A stretch of DNA of 49,341 nt from Chlorogloea sp. CCALA 695 (lineage in GTDB: Bacteria > Cyanobacteriota > Cyanobacteriia > Cyanobacteriales > Chroococcidiopsidaceae): the NCBI RefSeq assembly GCF_003003885.1, contig NZ_PVWN01000031.1, forward strand, positions 1-49,341. The letters run 5' to 3'. The position numbers were made by a program, and so were the translations under genes. Below are positions 18,738 to 27,743 of this stretch, in pieces. A model generated the notes under the pieces. The model saw only the letters and a list, made by a program, of their open reading frames with translations, was not told the origin of the DNA and searched no databases. Numbering within the stretch: the stretch's first letter is position 1; every line of letters begins with the position of its first letter.

Positions 18738-19439
18738 CTAGGGAGTAGTAGGGGGTGGACTTCCTTCGGGGATTGTGCCATTGCCAGCACCGCCAGGATT
18801 ACTAGGAGATGTTGTATCTGTAGACGGAGTGCCAGAGTCGGCTGGCGGCGTTGATGGATTATTTATGGTATCGCCAGCACCGCCAGGAACACCAGGGGAT
18901 GTTGTATCTGTAGGTGGAATGCCAGAGTCGGCTGGTGGCGTTGATGGATTATTTATAGTATCGCCAGCACCGCCAGGAACACCAGGGGATGTTGTATCTG
19001 TAGGTGGAGTGCCAGAGTCGGCTGGTGGCGTTGATGGATTATTTATGGTATCGCCAGCACCGCCAGGAACACCAGGAGATGTTGTATCTGTAGGTGGCGG
19101 AGTACCCTCTGGTGACGGCATTGGCATAGGATCGCTAGCACCGCCAGGGGATGGTGTATCTGTAGGTGGAACCTCTGTTGTTCCCGGATCGGGCGCGGAG
19201 GGAGTTGGAGATGGTTGTGTTTCGGGAGTTGTGGTTGTTCCTGTGGATGGTGTAGTTACGCTAGCACCACCAGGACAACGGGAATTGAGCGGAAAACGCT
19301 CGCACAGAATTTTGAACCCTTCTGGGGAAAGTTCAATTTCTGGAGTTTTTGTCTCAGTACCGGATTGTGCTAGAGCAACACTACCAGTTACTGCCAATGC
19401 AAATGCTGTGCAAATGATGGTTAAATATTTCGCCTTCAC
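18738..19439 (-). CDS. Secreted Pro/Thr/Gly-rich protein with 30-residue tandem repeats
   Basis: I start this at the GTG giving V(M)KAKYLTIICTAFALAVTGSVALAQ, a standard signal peptide; an in-frame TTG 15 bases upstream is possible. After about 30 ordered residues containing two cysteines (KILCERFPLNSRCPGG) the rest is low-complexity. Three full copies and flanking partial copies of a 30-residue unit (PTDTTSPGVPGGAGDTINNP followed by STPPADSG) occur, encoded by 90-bp DNA repeats. Composition suggests an extended, surface or periplasmic region. No known domain was recognised. The unit is rich in D, S and T with few bulky residues. A long open frame on the opposite strand is a repeat artefact. 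Confidence 0.75.
   Translation of the reverse strand: MKAKYLTIICTAFALAVTGSVALAQSGTETKTPEIELSPEGFKILCERFPLNSRCPGGASVTTPSTGTTTTPETQPSPTPSAPDPGTTEVPPTDTPSPGGASDPMPMPSPEGTPPPTDTTSPGVPGGAGDTINNPSTPPADSGTPPTDTTSPGVPGGAGDTINNPSTPPADSGIPPTDTTSPGVPGGAGDTINNPSTPPADSGTPSTDTTSPSNPGGAGNGTIPEGSPPPTTP
18801..19100. repeat. 90-bp tandem repeats inside the secreted-protein gene
   Basis: GTTGTATCTG recurs at 18811, 18901, 18991 and 19081, exactly 90 bases apart, and the flanking sequence is nearly identical across copies (a few substitutions such as GGAATG/GGAGTG). The period is a multiple of three, so copy number can change without a frameshift. Confidence 0.93.
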
Positions 19440-19677
19440 ACCAATTAACCTCAATTAAGCTTTCCGAACATTAGAACAAAGGATAGGGTCGCAAAAATCT
19501 ACCTTGATGTATATGTCTAAAGTAACTTAGTATGCTTCAAAAGCAATTAAATTGGTGAAATTTAGACGAGCAACAGGTTGTACAGCTTGCAAGTAAAATA
19601 GATTTAAAGAAAAATTTTTAGATTTTCTATACTCAATTTTAATGTTGTATAAGTAATCCCAAAGAAGTCGCCATATT

Positions 19678-21942
19678 ATGAGTCCTCCCCAGCCACCTGT
19701 AAAACCGCAAACATTTGTCGGGCAAGTAACCCAAGCAGTACAAACAATTCAAGCAAAGGTAAATTTTCAGGCTTTATCACTAAATCCTAAAGCTAGAGTG
19801 CCGGAATTGTGGATACAGGAGGCAGGAGCAGATAAGGCAGAAGTTTATCCATTGCTGGGCGATCGCTATTTACTTGGTCGTAGTTCAAAGTCTTGCGATA
19901 TTGTTGTCCGCAACCCGGTAGTAAGTCAAGTACATTTATCTTTGTCGCGGGATGTCAATAATCGCAAGTCACCTTTTGCCATTAAAGACGAAAATTCTAC
20001 TAATGGCATCTATCAAGGTAAGCGCCGGATTGATAAGTTAGCTTTGCGTCACGGCGATGTATTTACCCTTGGCCCTCCAGAGCTTGCAGCCTCGGTAAAA
20101 GTACAGTACGTTGATAAGCCACCTTTGTATGTTAAAGCTGCTACCTGGGCAGCTTACGGGGTCAGTGGTGTAACAGCTTTAGTAGCTTTAGCAATTGGTT
20201 TAGAATCAACAAAGTTTTCTGTTTTGCCTTTACCTTCGCCCACCCAAGGGCCTGTAGTTATTTATGCCCGCGATGGCGAAACCCCGTTACGTCCTCCCCG
20301 GACTACTGCCCACGTAGATATGAAGCTCTTAACAGACTTTTCAACCTATTTACCCAAGGCGGTAGTAGCATCGGAAGATAGCCGCTTTTATTGGCACGTA
20401 GGAGTAGATCCCATTGGGATATTACGGGCGGTACTAATCAACGTACAGGGCAAAGGATTTCAGCAAGGAGCTAGTACCGTTACGCAACAAGTCGCTCGTA
20501 GCTTGTTTAGAGATTATGTAGGGGCGGAAGATTCTTTGGGGCGCAAGTTAAAAGAGGCGGTAGTAGCGCTGAAGTTAGAGACGTTTTATAGTAAAGATTT
20601 TTTGTTACTTACTTACTTAAATCGAATTTATGTAGGTTCAGATACCTACGGCTTTGAAGATGCTTCGCGTTACTACTTCGATCGCGCGGCTAAAGATTTA
20701 ACCTTGGCACAATCGGCTACTTTGGTGGGAATTTTACCTGCTCCTAACGCTTTTGATTTGTGTGGTAATAGTGATGGACTAAAAGCAGTTGATTACCGCA
20801 ATCGAGTCATAGCCAGGATGTCAGAGCAAGGCTTGGTTAGTCAAGACGAAGCAAATAGGGCTAGGCGATCGCCGATTGAAATTAGCCGCAAAGTCTGCGA
20901 ACAGCAAGCAAATACTATTGCTCCCTATTTCTATGCTTCGGTGTTTCAAGAGTTGCAACGCTTGTTAGGCAAAGACTTAGCCAACGAAGGCAATTTTATT
21001 ATCGAGACGCAGTTAGACCCCAAAATGCAAGCTCAAGCAGAATCAGCTTTGCGTGATACTGTAAGTAATACTGGTAGTAGGTATGGCTTTTCTCAAGGAG
21101 CGGTGGTTACTCTCGATTCCAGCACTGGGGGAGTTAGGGCGCTAGTAGGTGGGACAAGTTATCGCGCAAGTCAGTTTAATCGCGCTATTCAAGCCAAGCG
21201 TCAACCCGGATCAACTTTTAAGCTATTTACTTATACTTCCGCCATCGAGCAAGGCATTTCTCCAGGCAAATTTTATTCTTGTGCGCCCTTAAGTTGGAGT
21301 GGGCAAGGATATCGCAGTTGCGAACGTTCTAGCGGTAGTGTAGACATGGCAACGGGGCTTGCACTATCAGAAAATGCGATCGCCCTGCGAGTAGCTCAAG
21401 ACGTGGGGCTAGATAAAGTAGTCAAAATGGCAACGCGATTAGGCGTTACTTCGCCGCTAAATCCTGTACCGGGGTTGGTTTTGGGGCAAAGTGAAGTAAA
21501 TGTATTAGAAATGACTGGCGCTTTTGGAGCAATTTCTAATAATGGCAAGTGGAATCGCGCTCATTTGATTAGTCGCATTCTCGATAGCAGCGATTGCCCA
21601 AATCGGCAGGATTTAAAAACTTGCCGGGTGATTTATAGTTTTGACCAAAGCCCTAACGCTAACGTTCAGGTATTGTCTCCCCAAATAGCCAATACAATGA
21701 CGAGTATGCTCCGGGGTGTGATAGAACGCGGTACAGGGAGAAGTGCAGCCCTTGGTTTAGGAGAAGCGGGTAAAACAGGTACAACTAACAACAACGTGGA
21801 TTTGTGGTTTATTGGCTTTGTGCCTAGTCAGCAGATTGTCACGGGAGTTTGGCTTGGAAATGATAATAATTCCCCAACTTCCGGTAGTAGCGCTCAAGCT
21901 GCTCGTTTATGGAGTAGTTATATGCGGAAAGTTGTGCAGTAA
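19678..21942 (+). CDS. Class A penicillin-binding protein 1 with N-terminal FHA domain
   Basis: The 754-residue bifunctional murein synthase has three parts. An FHA phosphothreonine-binding domain (about 44-145) carries LLGRSSKSCDIVV and NSTNGIY. A membrane helix lies at about 155-175. A GT51 glycosyltransferase (about 190-400) has EDSRFYWHVGVD at 233-244 with E233 catalytic and QGASTVTQQ at 263-271. A transpeptidase domain (about 470-754) has SxxK at S512-K515 (STFK), SEN at 564-566 and KTG at 699-701. It polymerises and cross-links peptidoglycan. The FHA domain suggests control by Ser/Thr phosphorylation. All catalytic motifs are intact. Confidence 0.95.
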   Translation: MSPPQPPVKPQTFVGQVTQAVQTIQAKVNFQALSLNPKARVPELWIQEAGADKAEVYPLLGDRYLLGRSSKSCDIVVRNPVVSQVHLSLSRDVNNRKSPFAIKDENSTNGIYQGKRRIDKLALRHGDVFTLGPPELAASVKVQYVDKPPLYVKAATWAAYGVSGVTALVALAIGLESTKFSVLPLPSPTQGPVVIYARDGETPLRPPRTTAHVDMKLLTDFSTYLPKAVVASEDSRFYWHVGVDPIGILRAVLINVQGKGFQQGASTVTQQVARSLFRDYVGAEDSLGRKLKEAVVALKLETFYSKDFLLLTYLNRIYVGSDTYGFEDASRYYFDRAAKDLTLAQSATLVGILPAPNAFDLCGNSDGLKAVDYRNRVIARMSEQGLVSQDEANRARRSPIEISRKVCEQQANTIAPYFYASVFQELQRLLGKDLANEGNFIIETQLDPKMQAQAESALRDTVSNTGSRYGFSQGAVVTLDSSTGGVRALVGGTSYRASQFNRAIQAKRQPGSTFKLFTYTSAIEQGISPGKFYSCAPLSWSGQGYRSCERSSGSVDMATGLALSENAIALRVAQDVGLDKVVKMATRLGVTSPLNPVPGLVLGQSEVNVLEMTGAFGAISNNGKWNRAHLISRILDSSDCPNRQDLKTCRVIYSFDQSPNANVQVLSPQIANTMTSMLRGVIERGTGRSAALGLGEAGKTGTTNNNVDLWFIGFVPSQQIVTGVWLGNDNNSPTSGSSAQAARLWSSYMRKVVQ

Positions 21943-21992
21943 AAAGCGATAAATTGCCAACTATGCCAAAAATTTGCAACATTCTTGTTGTA

Positions 21993-22015
21993 GAGACGTT
22001 GCAATGCAACGTCTC
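21993..22015. repeat. Short interspersed palindrome, possible bidirectional terminator
   Basis: GAGACGTTGCA (21993-22003) and TGCAACGTCTC (22005-22015) form perfect 11-base arms around one base. The wider TAGAGACGTTGCA...TGCAACGTCTC pattern is, to my knowledge, a common interspersed repeat in cyanobacteria. It lies between the convergent PBP and DUF4335 genes. Confidence 0.7.
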
Positions 22016-22045
22016 CTTGCCAAAATCCATCTAATCAGCAATACC

Positions 22046-22987
22046 CTATTTATTTTCCGTCCAATTAGTAATTTGCAACTTATTATCTTTAGCAAATACT
22101 ACCTTGTACTGAGCTATAGGCTGAGGAGAGGGTTTTGGCGTAGCGCTGCTAGGCTTAAATAGGCTTTTTATCGGTGTTTGGTCGATTTGGTTGCTAGAGA
22201 TATTGTCAAGCCCTTTATAACCTGTGATCGCACCTTGGGGAGATACAACTACTTGATAACTTAAGTCTTGGGTTAAATTCCGCGTTTTCCAGGAGGAGTC
22301 TAGCTGATTGTATAGTTGCTGTCTTAAAGCTGATAACTGCACTGGATCGCTTATTTCTGGCACTCGATTAGCTGAATTTGACTGGCTGCTAGACTGGGTT
22401 ACAGGTTTGGGTGGTTGGACTTCGGGGATGGGGACTAAGAAAAATGCGATCGCGGCTAAGGCTAAACTTGATACTCCCAACGCGGCGGGGACGGCTTGTT
22501 TGGCTACATCTTGGCGGGAAGTAACGTTACGCTTTGAAATCGGCTTAATTTTTAGTGCCAAATCCGGTAAAGTGCGGCTATCTGCCAATAATTGATCTAC
22601 AGCTTCTACCAAGTCAAATAGTTGTACCGTCGTTAAATCGATCTTAACTGGCTCAACTTGTGGAGTATCGCGGACAATCAATTGATGCCGATGATTGTCT
22701 AATCTGTGTAACTGCACCAATTCTGGCTCTTGTTTTGATCCTGGACGCAGGGCAACTTTACTCAAAAATTCCTGAGTATAGCTACTTGCAGACTTTACCA
22801 GACTATCTAAAAACTCTCGTCCGCCGCTTAACGGCGGTTGCCCAGAGTTGGGAAAATGACATTCAACGTTGACTAACATCGATAATACGGGTCTACCGTC
22901 GCTAAGTAAGGCGCTCGTTTCCGTAGTATTCAAACCCTCTACCACTAATACGCAGCTTGGCAAGCTGTACTTGCGTTGAATGGTCAT
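22046..22987 (-). CDS. DUF4335 family cyanobacterial protein
   Basis: The 313-residue protein begins MTIQRKYSLPSCVLVVEGL and continues with LLSDGRPVLSMLVNVECHF, the recognisable N-terminal block of DUF4335. One membrane helix at about 175-192 (AALGVSSLALAAIAFFLVPI) separates a cytoplasmic N-terminal domain from a smaller C-terminal domain of about 110 residues (QLYNQLDSSWKTRNLTQDLS). Function is unknown. The start overlaps the stop of the upstream DUF3038 gene by ATGA, implying translational coupling and a joint role. Confidence 0.75.
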   Translation of the reverse strand: MTIQRKYSLPSCVLVVEGLNTTETSALLSDGRPVLSMLVNVECHFPNSGQPPLSGGREFLDSLVKSASSYTQEFLSKVALRPGSKQEPELVQLHRLDNHRHQLIVRDTPQVEPVKIDLTTVQLFDLVEAVDQLLADSRTLPDLALKIKPISKRNVTSRQDVAKQAVPAALGVSSLALAAIAFFLVPIPEVQPPKPVTQSSSQSNSANRVPEISDPVQLSALRQQLYNQLDSSWKTRNLTQDLSYQVVVSPQGAITGYKGLDNISSNQIDQTPIKSLFKPSSATPKPSPQPIAQYKVVFAKDNKLQITNWTENK

Positions 22988-23595
22988 TCTACTTCCCCAT
23001 CAAACAAACTAATCCAAAACCTTTGCATTCCCGATGTTCCTGTACAAAACAGCAATTGTTCTAATAAGCTTATTGCTAGTTCGTCGGATTTTTCTTTGCT
23101 ATGGTAAATGATCGCTCCTGATCTTCGAGGATTCATCCGGCTTTTGAAATGAGCTTGAAACCGCTCTAAATAACTAGCTAGTCGTAAATTCTGTTCCAAC
23201 GGAATTTGTTTGTCGCTCATCTGCTGAACGACAATTAGCAATTGACGAATTACTGCGGTTAACCGTCTTGCCAAATAACACGCAACAACGGCTAAAGCTT
23301 TTGCCTCAACTATGCTTAAAGGGCGACGAGTATGCGCTCTCCTGAGCGGGTTTGTACTCCGCATCCGCCATAAATTTACGCGATTTTTAATAATATCTGT
23401 TAGTTCTAATTCACGCGCTAATCCTAAAATAGCTTCTGAGCCGCCAAGCTCCAAAGCCTCAATAGCTAGTAAAATTAAGTCAAGTTGTAACCTAGTTCTT
23501 TGCGGACACGCTCTTTCCTCGACAGATGGATTTGGTAAACTGTCTAAAATTAGTGGCAGTGATTCAACGGGGGTATCTAATGGCTGGACGCTCAC
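22984..23595 (-). CDS. DUF3038 family cyanobacterial protein
   Basis: The 203-residue soluble helical protein contains RLQLDLILLAIEALELGGSE at about 35-54 and ARRLTAVIRQLL near 113-124, consistent with DUF3038. It starts at GTG (GTG AGC GTC CAG). It is the first gene of a two-gene unit with the DUF4335 gene, coupled by a four-base overlap. No catalytic motif is evident. The constant pairing in cyanobacteria, as I recall it, suggests a complex. Confidence 0.7.
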   Translation of the reverse strand: MSVQPLDTPVESLPLILDSLPNPSVEERACPQRTRLQLDLILLAIEALELGGSEAILGLARELELTDIIKNRVNLWRMRSTNPLRRAHTRRPLSIVEAKALAVVACYLARRLTAVIRQLLIVVQQMSDKQIPLEQNLRLASYLERFQAHFKSRMNPRRSGAIIYHSKEKSDELAISLLEQLLFCTGTSGMQRFWISLFDGEVE

Positions 23596-23918
23596 AAAAG
23601 CATTTTTCCTTACAAACTGGGCGGGTGCATGGGCTGTTCGCCAAATAACAAATATATTTAAGCTGAATCTTTAGTTATTATTCCCAACATTGGCGCGATA
23701 GTTAACTAATTTTTACTTCAATTAGCTCAACGACGGTAGTTTCTTGAATGTATTTAAGGTTTTTTCCTCTAAAAAATAAGTTTGCGGATTTTGCTACGGG
23801 CGAGAGAATTATCAATAAAAATGCGATTATCAGAACAATCTAACTATGATAGTGTACGATTTTTTCGATACTCTCTATTTTTAAAGCGATCAATTTATTG
23901 ATTCTGCCTACAACTGCT
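23596..23918. other. Divergent promoter region between DUF3038 and apt genes
   Basis: About 320 bases separate the divergent starts. No gene is apparent. It is AT-rich toward the apt side (TATGATAGTGTACGAT near 23845 could contain a -10 element). Confidence 0.35.
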
Positions 23919-24437
23919 ATGGATTTGAAATCACTGGTTCGCGATATTCCCGATTTTCCTAAACCCGGAATTATGTTCCGAGATATTACTACTCTACTTA
24001 GCGATCACGTTGGATTGCGCTATACCATCGATAGTTTAGCCGAAAAAACCGCTCTTCTTGGCTTAACTGCTGATTATATTATTGGCATGGAGTCACGGGG
24101 CTTTATTATTGGTGCGCCTTTGGCTTACAAGTTATCCCTAGGATTTATTCCTGTCCGCAAGAGTGGAAAATTGCCTGGTGCGGTGCATTCGGTGGAGTAC
24201 GATTTAGAGTACGGTACAGACTGCTTAGAAGTCCATCAAGATGCTTTAGCCCCAGGAAGCAAGGTATTAATTATTGACGACTTGATTGCGACGGGAGGAA
24301 CCGCTAAAGCCACCGCGCAGCTAGTCGAAAAAATCGGCTGTGAATTGGTGGGTTTTGGCTTTATTATCGAGCTAAAAGATTTGCACGGGCGAAAAGTTTT
24401 GCCCTCAGTTCCCATCGTGTCGTTGATAGAATACTAG
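23919..24437 (+). CDS. apt: Adenine phosphoribosyltransferase
   Basis: From the ATG at 23919 the protein is 172 residues, the usual Apt length; an in-frame TTG at 23898 would add seven unconserved residues. Motifs include [15 protein letters not shown] (about 10-24), [15 protein letters not shown], and the PRPP-binding loop [16 protein letters not shown] (about 116-131). It salvages adenine to AMP in the cytoplasm. The ABC permease gene starts 20 bases after its stop, so both may be transcribed together although no functional link is obvious. Confidence 0.96.
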   Translation: MDLKSLVRDIPDFPKPGIMFRDITTLLSDHVGLRYTIDSLAEKTALLGLTADYIIGMESRGFIIGAPLAYKLSLGFIPVRKSGKLPGAVHSVEYDLEYGTDCLEVHQDALAPGSKVLIIDDLIATGGTAKATAQLVEKIGCELVGFGFIIELKDLHGRKVLPSVPIVSLIEY

Positions 24438-24457
24438 CTAAAATCGCTGAGATAAAT

Positions 24458-25504
24458 ATGACTTTTAGTAAAGTTTCTTTAACGGCGGCGGGAAATTGGT
24501 TAACTAGGTTTTTTACTAGCGAAACTTTTGTTTATGTCGTTAAACGAGTATTGCAGGCGCTATTGACATTATTACTAGCTTCTGCATTGTCGTTTTTTAT
24601 TATTCAATTAGCGCCAGGGGATTATTTAAGCACGTTGAAAACAAATCCCAAGATTTCCCCAGAGCGAATTGAGGAACTGCGCGTACAATTTGGTTTGGGT
24701 TTACCTTGGCTAGAACAGTACAAGCGCTGGCTATGGCAAGTAGTTAGTAAAGGTAATTTTGGACAGAGTTTCGTCTATCAGCGCTCGGTAGCATCGCTGT
24801 TGTGGGAACGGATACCGCCGACATTGTTACTAGCCATTTCATCATTAATCGTAACTTGGGCGATCGCTATTCCTTTGGGTATTGTCGCCGCCGTTAAACA
24901 AAATCGTCCCATAGACCGCATTTTGCAAGTTATTAGCTACACTGGGCAAGGTTTCCCTAGCTTTATTACAGCTTTATTGCTACTAATAATGGCGCAAAAT
25001 ATTTCGCCATTATTTCCAGTGGGAGATATGACGAGCATTAATCATGACGATTTATCGATTGTGGGGAAGTTTTTAGATATTGTTTGGCATATGATTTTGC
25101 CAACTATTGCTTTAAGTGTGACTAGCTTTGCTGGGTTGCAACGAATTACGCGCGGTGAATTATTAGATGTATTGCGCCAAGATTATATTCAAACGGCTAG
25201 AGCTAAAGGATTGCCAGAAAATCGAGTAATCTATGTTCATGCGTTGCGAAATGCAGTCAATCCTTTGATTACGCTGTTGGGTTTTGAATTAGCTAGTTTG
25301 TTAAGCGGGGCATTTATTGCCGAATTTTTCTTTAATTGGCCAGGTTTAGGAAGATTGATTTTGCAAGCTGTAACGGCTCAAGACCTTTATGTTGTGATGG
25401 CAAGCTTGGTTATGGGTGCTGTAATGTTAATTGTTGGTAACTTACTTGCTGATTTACTACTTAAAGTTGTCGATCCTCGGATTCGCCTAGAAAACATTAA
25501 TTAA
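24458..25504 (+). CDS. ABC transporter permease, DppB/OppB (peptide/nickel) family
   Basis: The 348-residue polytopic permease has six predicted helices. The N-terminal region FFIIQLAPGDYLSTLKTNP and the loop IEELRVQFGLGLPWLEQYKRW are typical of the DppB type. The EAA loop ARAKGLPENRVIYVHALRNA lies near 240-260. These import oligopeptides, dipeptides or nickel with a partner permease, two ATPases and a binding protein, none of which is adjacent, so it is an orphan subunit here. Substrate cannot be inferred. Confidence 0.9.
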   Translation: MTFSKVSLTAAGNWLTRFFTSETFVYVVKRVLQALLTLLLASALSFFIIQLAPGDYLSTLKTNPKISPERIEELRVQFGLGLPWLEQYKRWLWQVVSKGNFGQSFVYQRSVASLLWERIPPTLLLAISSLIVTWAIAIPLGIVAAVKQNRPIDRILQVISYTGQGFPSFITALLLLIMAQNISPLFPVGDMTSINHDDLSIVGKFLDIVWHMILPTIALSVTSFAGLQRITRGELLDVLRQDYIQTARAKGLPENRVIYVHALRNAVNPLITLLGFELASLLSGAFIAEFFFNWPGLGRLILQAVTAQDLYVVMASLVMGAVMLIVGNLLADLLLKVVDPRIRLENIN

Positions 25505-25544
25505 TAATTTTAGACACAAAAAGTAATTTAATTTTTGGTATGAT

Positions 25545-25841
25545 ATGCTTTCGCAATCCCATTATCTGCTTCGCTCTAAAGCTGATGGCAGTTACCTTGT
25601 TGCTCACTTAGATAATCAAGATAGCCCAGTTAAAAATTCTCAATACCTGTTGATTTTCAACGAAAGCTTTGATGCTCTAAGTTATCTAAACACTCACGGC
25701 TTTGATATTAGAGAAAAATTTGTTGTGGAATCTATTTCTGGCAATCAATTAGGAAACCTGCTGCAAAGATGGGGATTTAAAGGTGTAGGAATTGTTCAAG
25801 ATCCTCTATTACCAAAAATTGATTTTTTAGCGAAAAATTAA
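25545..25841 (+). CDS. Small protein of unknown function
   Basis: I do not recognise this 98-residue protein. It has no signal peptide or membrane segment. Composition is normal for a globular cytosolic protein (LLRSKADGSYLVAHLDNQ; FDALSYLNTHGFDIREKFVV; NLLQRWGFKGVGIVQDPLLP). It begins at an ATG 40 bases after the permease stop and has its own ATG near the previous base triplet. Frame length and cyanobacteria-like coding make it likely real. Confidence 0.65.
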   Translation: MLSQSHYLLRSKADGSYLVAHLDNQDSPVKNSQYLLIFNESFDALSYLNTHGFDIREKFVVESISGNQLGNLLQRWGFKGVGIVQDPLLPKIDFLAKN

Positions 25842-26030
25842 GATTTTTCTCCTTAAATTGTAAAAATAGGCAGCAAAATATCTGTCTTGATGTAGATGTA
25901 TTAAAAGCAACGTTTTAGTGTAATAGAAATAATAGTTTAGATTTTTACTGAGTTTTACCAAGTTAACAAATACTTATTAGTAGCTCTATAAAGGTCTAAA
26001 TAATAATTGCTATCACCAGGAGAAATTGGT

Positions 26031-26408
26031 ATGAGTATCCGTTTTAATATGTCTGCACTACGTCCAGTTCGTTTTTTAGTAGCTGCTTGTGTTTGCGCCT
26101 TATTATTGTTTTCAAATGCTTTTCCAGCATCTGCCGATCCTGTAAATCCGACTAGCAGTAAGTCTTCTCCCCAGCAAGGCGAAGCAAATCTTCAAAGTAT
26201 TGAAAAAGAAGCTCAAAAAGCAGTTTTAAAAGACCCCTATTCCCAGGAAGAAACAAAGGATAAAGCCAATCAAGGTTTAAACGAAATCCAGGGATCTGCC
26301 GACTTTGACCAAATGAGCCGTTCAGACAATTCTCAAAGTGCAATTTCTGTGGAAGACAAATCAAAGAATTTTCTAGAAGCAATTACAGGTAGAAAAGACA
26401 AAAACTAG
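26031..26408 (+). CDS. Small exported hydrophilic protein
   Basis: I choose the ATG at 26031, nine bases after AGGAGA; the in-frame TTG at 26007 lacks a ribosome site. The 125-residue product has a signal peptide (RPVRFLVAACVCALLLFSNA then FPASADP), and a mature part of about 90 residues rich in Lys, Gln, Ser, Asp and Glu with no bulky core (KSSPQQGEANLQSIEKEAQK). It is probably disordered or helical, in the periplasm or lumen. The family is not recognised with certainty; similar small signal-bearing proteins occur across cyanobacteria. A terminator follows. Confidence 0.7.
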   Translation: MSIRFNMSALRPVRFLVAACVCALLLFSNAFPASADPVNPTSSKSSPQQGEANLQSIEKEAQKAVLKDPYSQEETKDKANQGLNEIQGSADFDQMSRSDNSQSAISVEDKSKNFLEAITGRKDKN

Positions 26409-26446
26409 GTTTTAACCAACAGCCCAGTAATTTTTGTTAGTTGTTA

Positions 26447-26486
26447 AAACATCCCCATTGTTGTAGAACAGTGGGGATGTTTTTTA
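26447..26486. terminator. Hairpin terminator between the small exported protein and tRNA-Gly
   Basis: AAACATCCCCA pairs with TGGGGATGTTT, followed on the plus strand by more T residues (to 26485). The minus strand also has a T-run beyond its hairpin arm (GTTTTAAC), so it may serve both converging units. Confidence 0.8.
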
Positions 26487-26488
26487 GA

Positions 26489-26559
26489 AGCGGGTGGCGA
26501 GAATCGAACTCGCATCATTAGCTTGGAAGGCTAAGGTTTTACCACTAAACTACACCCGC
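26489..26559 (-). tRNA. tRNA-Gly(UCC)
   Basis: The minus-strand sequence folds into a cloverleaf. The acceptor stem GCGGGTG pairs with CACCCGC. The anticodon stem TTAGC/GCTAA encloses loop CTTCCAA with anticodon TCC, read as UCC. The T-arm is GCGAG-TTCGATT-CTCGC. The discriminator is T at 26489, and CCA is not encoded. The D-arm contains AGTGGTA. It is 71 nt without CCA. The anticodon reads GGA/GGG glycine codons. Confidence 0.95.
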
Positions 26560-26715
26560 GATTTCGCTTTGCAATTGTTGCAGAATTATTACTGTAACAT
26601 ACTTTTATAAAACTTTAACTATTTAACAAGAGATTTTTGCTTCGAGCTAGAGCTTGCGGTTGCTATTGCCAAAATCGTTTAGGATATTTACGATAGATAT
26701 TATTTTTACAAAACT

Positions 26716-27330
26716 TTGTCTTTTTCCACCGATCATCAACCAGCAGAAGATCGTCAATCTCACAACTACTTGCAAATTCGGGCGGCTGAACTTGAAGATG
26801 TAAGCGCCATTGCTGAAATTCTTGCCGATAGTTTTCATACTAAAGACGGGTTGCTAGGCTGGGCTTACCCATTATTGCGCCTGGGAATAGCTGAAGATGT
26901 GCGGAATCGCTTACATACTAAGGCTCCTCATCATAGGTGTTTAGTGGCGCTCGATAGTACAGTTAAAGTAAAAACCGCAGGAAATCTTTGTAGTGGTGGA
27001 GAAACTTTAGCTGGCACTTTAGAAATAGCCGTACGTCCCAGTACGATACCTTGGGGCAATAGTCATTTACGCTATCCATATTTGTCAAATTTGGCAGTGC
27101 GCCCAAAAAGTCGTCGTCAAGGGATTGCGGCACAATTACTGCTAAGTTGCGAACAAGCAGTTTTAGAGTGGGGATTCCATGACATTTATCTCCATGTCTT
27201 AGAAAACAACTATCAAGCCCGGCAGCTATACTTCAAACTAGGCTATCGATTGCATCGAGTTGATAATAGTTGGAGCAACCGGATGTTTGGACGACCGCAA
27301 CAAATATTGTTATCTAAGCATTTGCCCTAG
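26716..27330 (+). CDS. GNAT-family N-acetyltransferase
   Basis: This 204-residue protein has the GNAT fold. The N-terminal strand is LQIRAAELEDVSAIAEILAD. Acetyl-CoA-binding motif A is YLSNLAVRPKSRRQGIAAQL followed by LLSCEQAVLEWG (about 125-155). Motif B-like is IYLHVLENNYQARQLYFKLG (about 160-180). The start is uncertain: no ATG occurs upstream of the conserved core and TTG at 26716 is the best candidate. The substrate is unknown. It stands alone on this strand, after tRNA-Gly. Confidence 0.9.
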   Translation: MSFSTDHQPAEDRQSHNYLQIRAAELEDVSAIAEILADSFHTKDGLLGWAYPLLRLGIAEDVRNRLHTKAPHHRCLVALDSTVKVKTAGNLCSGGETLAGTLEIAVRPSTIPWGNSHLRYPYLSNLAVRPKSRRQGIAAQLLLSCEQAVLEWGFHDIYLHVLENNYQARQLYFKLGYRLHRVDNSWSNRMFGRPQQILLSKHLP

Positions 27331-27743
27331 ATAAAATTGCCTTTATTTTATCTGGCTAAAATTCTACACATTATCTTTAAAAGTAACTCCATTAGTAGCC
27401 TTTCTTAAACTGTCATCTATTTACATGACTGCTATTTGGTTAGAGATATTTAGTGATTAATGTTACAAAAACAGGGTTAGTTAAATTAATTAGCTTTTTT
27501 GCGCTCGCAGTTCTTAGACTAAATTTAGAAACTTTACAAAATGTTTACATTATTCACAACCAATCTTTATGAAGACTTCAAACTATAACCATTTAGTTTG
27601 ATTAAATGCAATAAAATAGAAGTATTCTTGCGTTCAACGGCTTATTTATTTTAATAAATAGATAGTCTATGGTGAGCGAAGAAAATTAAATGTTTTGATT
27701 TTCTTTATGGCTGTTCATCATGCCTACACTCACAGGAAACCAG
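27331..27743. other. 413-bp AT-rich intergenic region, no gene seen
   Basis: This contains the promoter of the downstream unidentified gene. TAAATAGATAGTCTATGG around 27655-27672 is AT-rich and could carry a -10-like element. I see no hairpin with a T-run, no tRNA and no open frame with family resemblance. Confidence 0.35.

Noticed and set aside
18801-19100. Possible CRISPR-like array
   Set aside because: The units are contiguous 90-bp in-frame coding repeats without spacers of their own, and there are no cas genes.
18775-19458. Long open frame on the plus strand across the 90-bp repeats
   Set aside because: It is the antisense shadow of the repeat-containing gene; the minus-strand protein has a signal peptide and codon-like composition, and the plus frame has none.
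24458-25504. Complete peptide or nickel ABC uptake operon
   Set aside because: Only one permease is present; neighbours are apt and a small unknown protein, so no complete transporter is encoded here.
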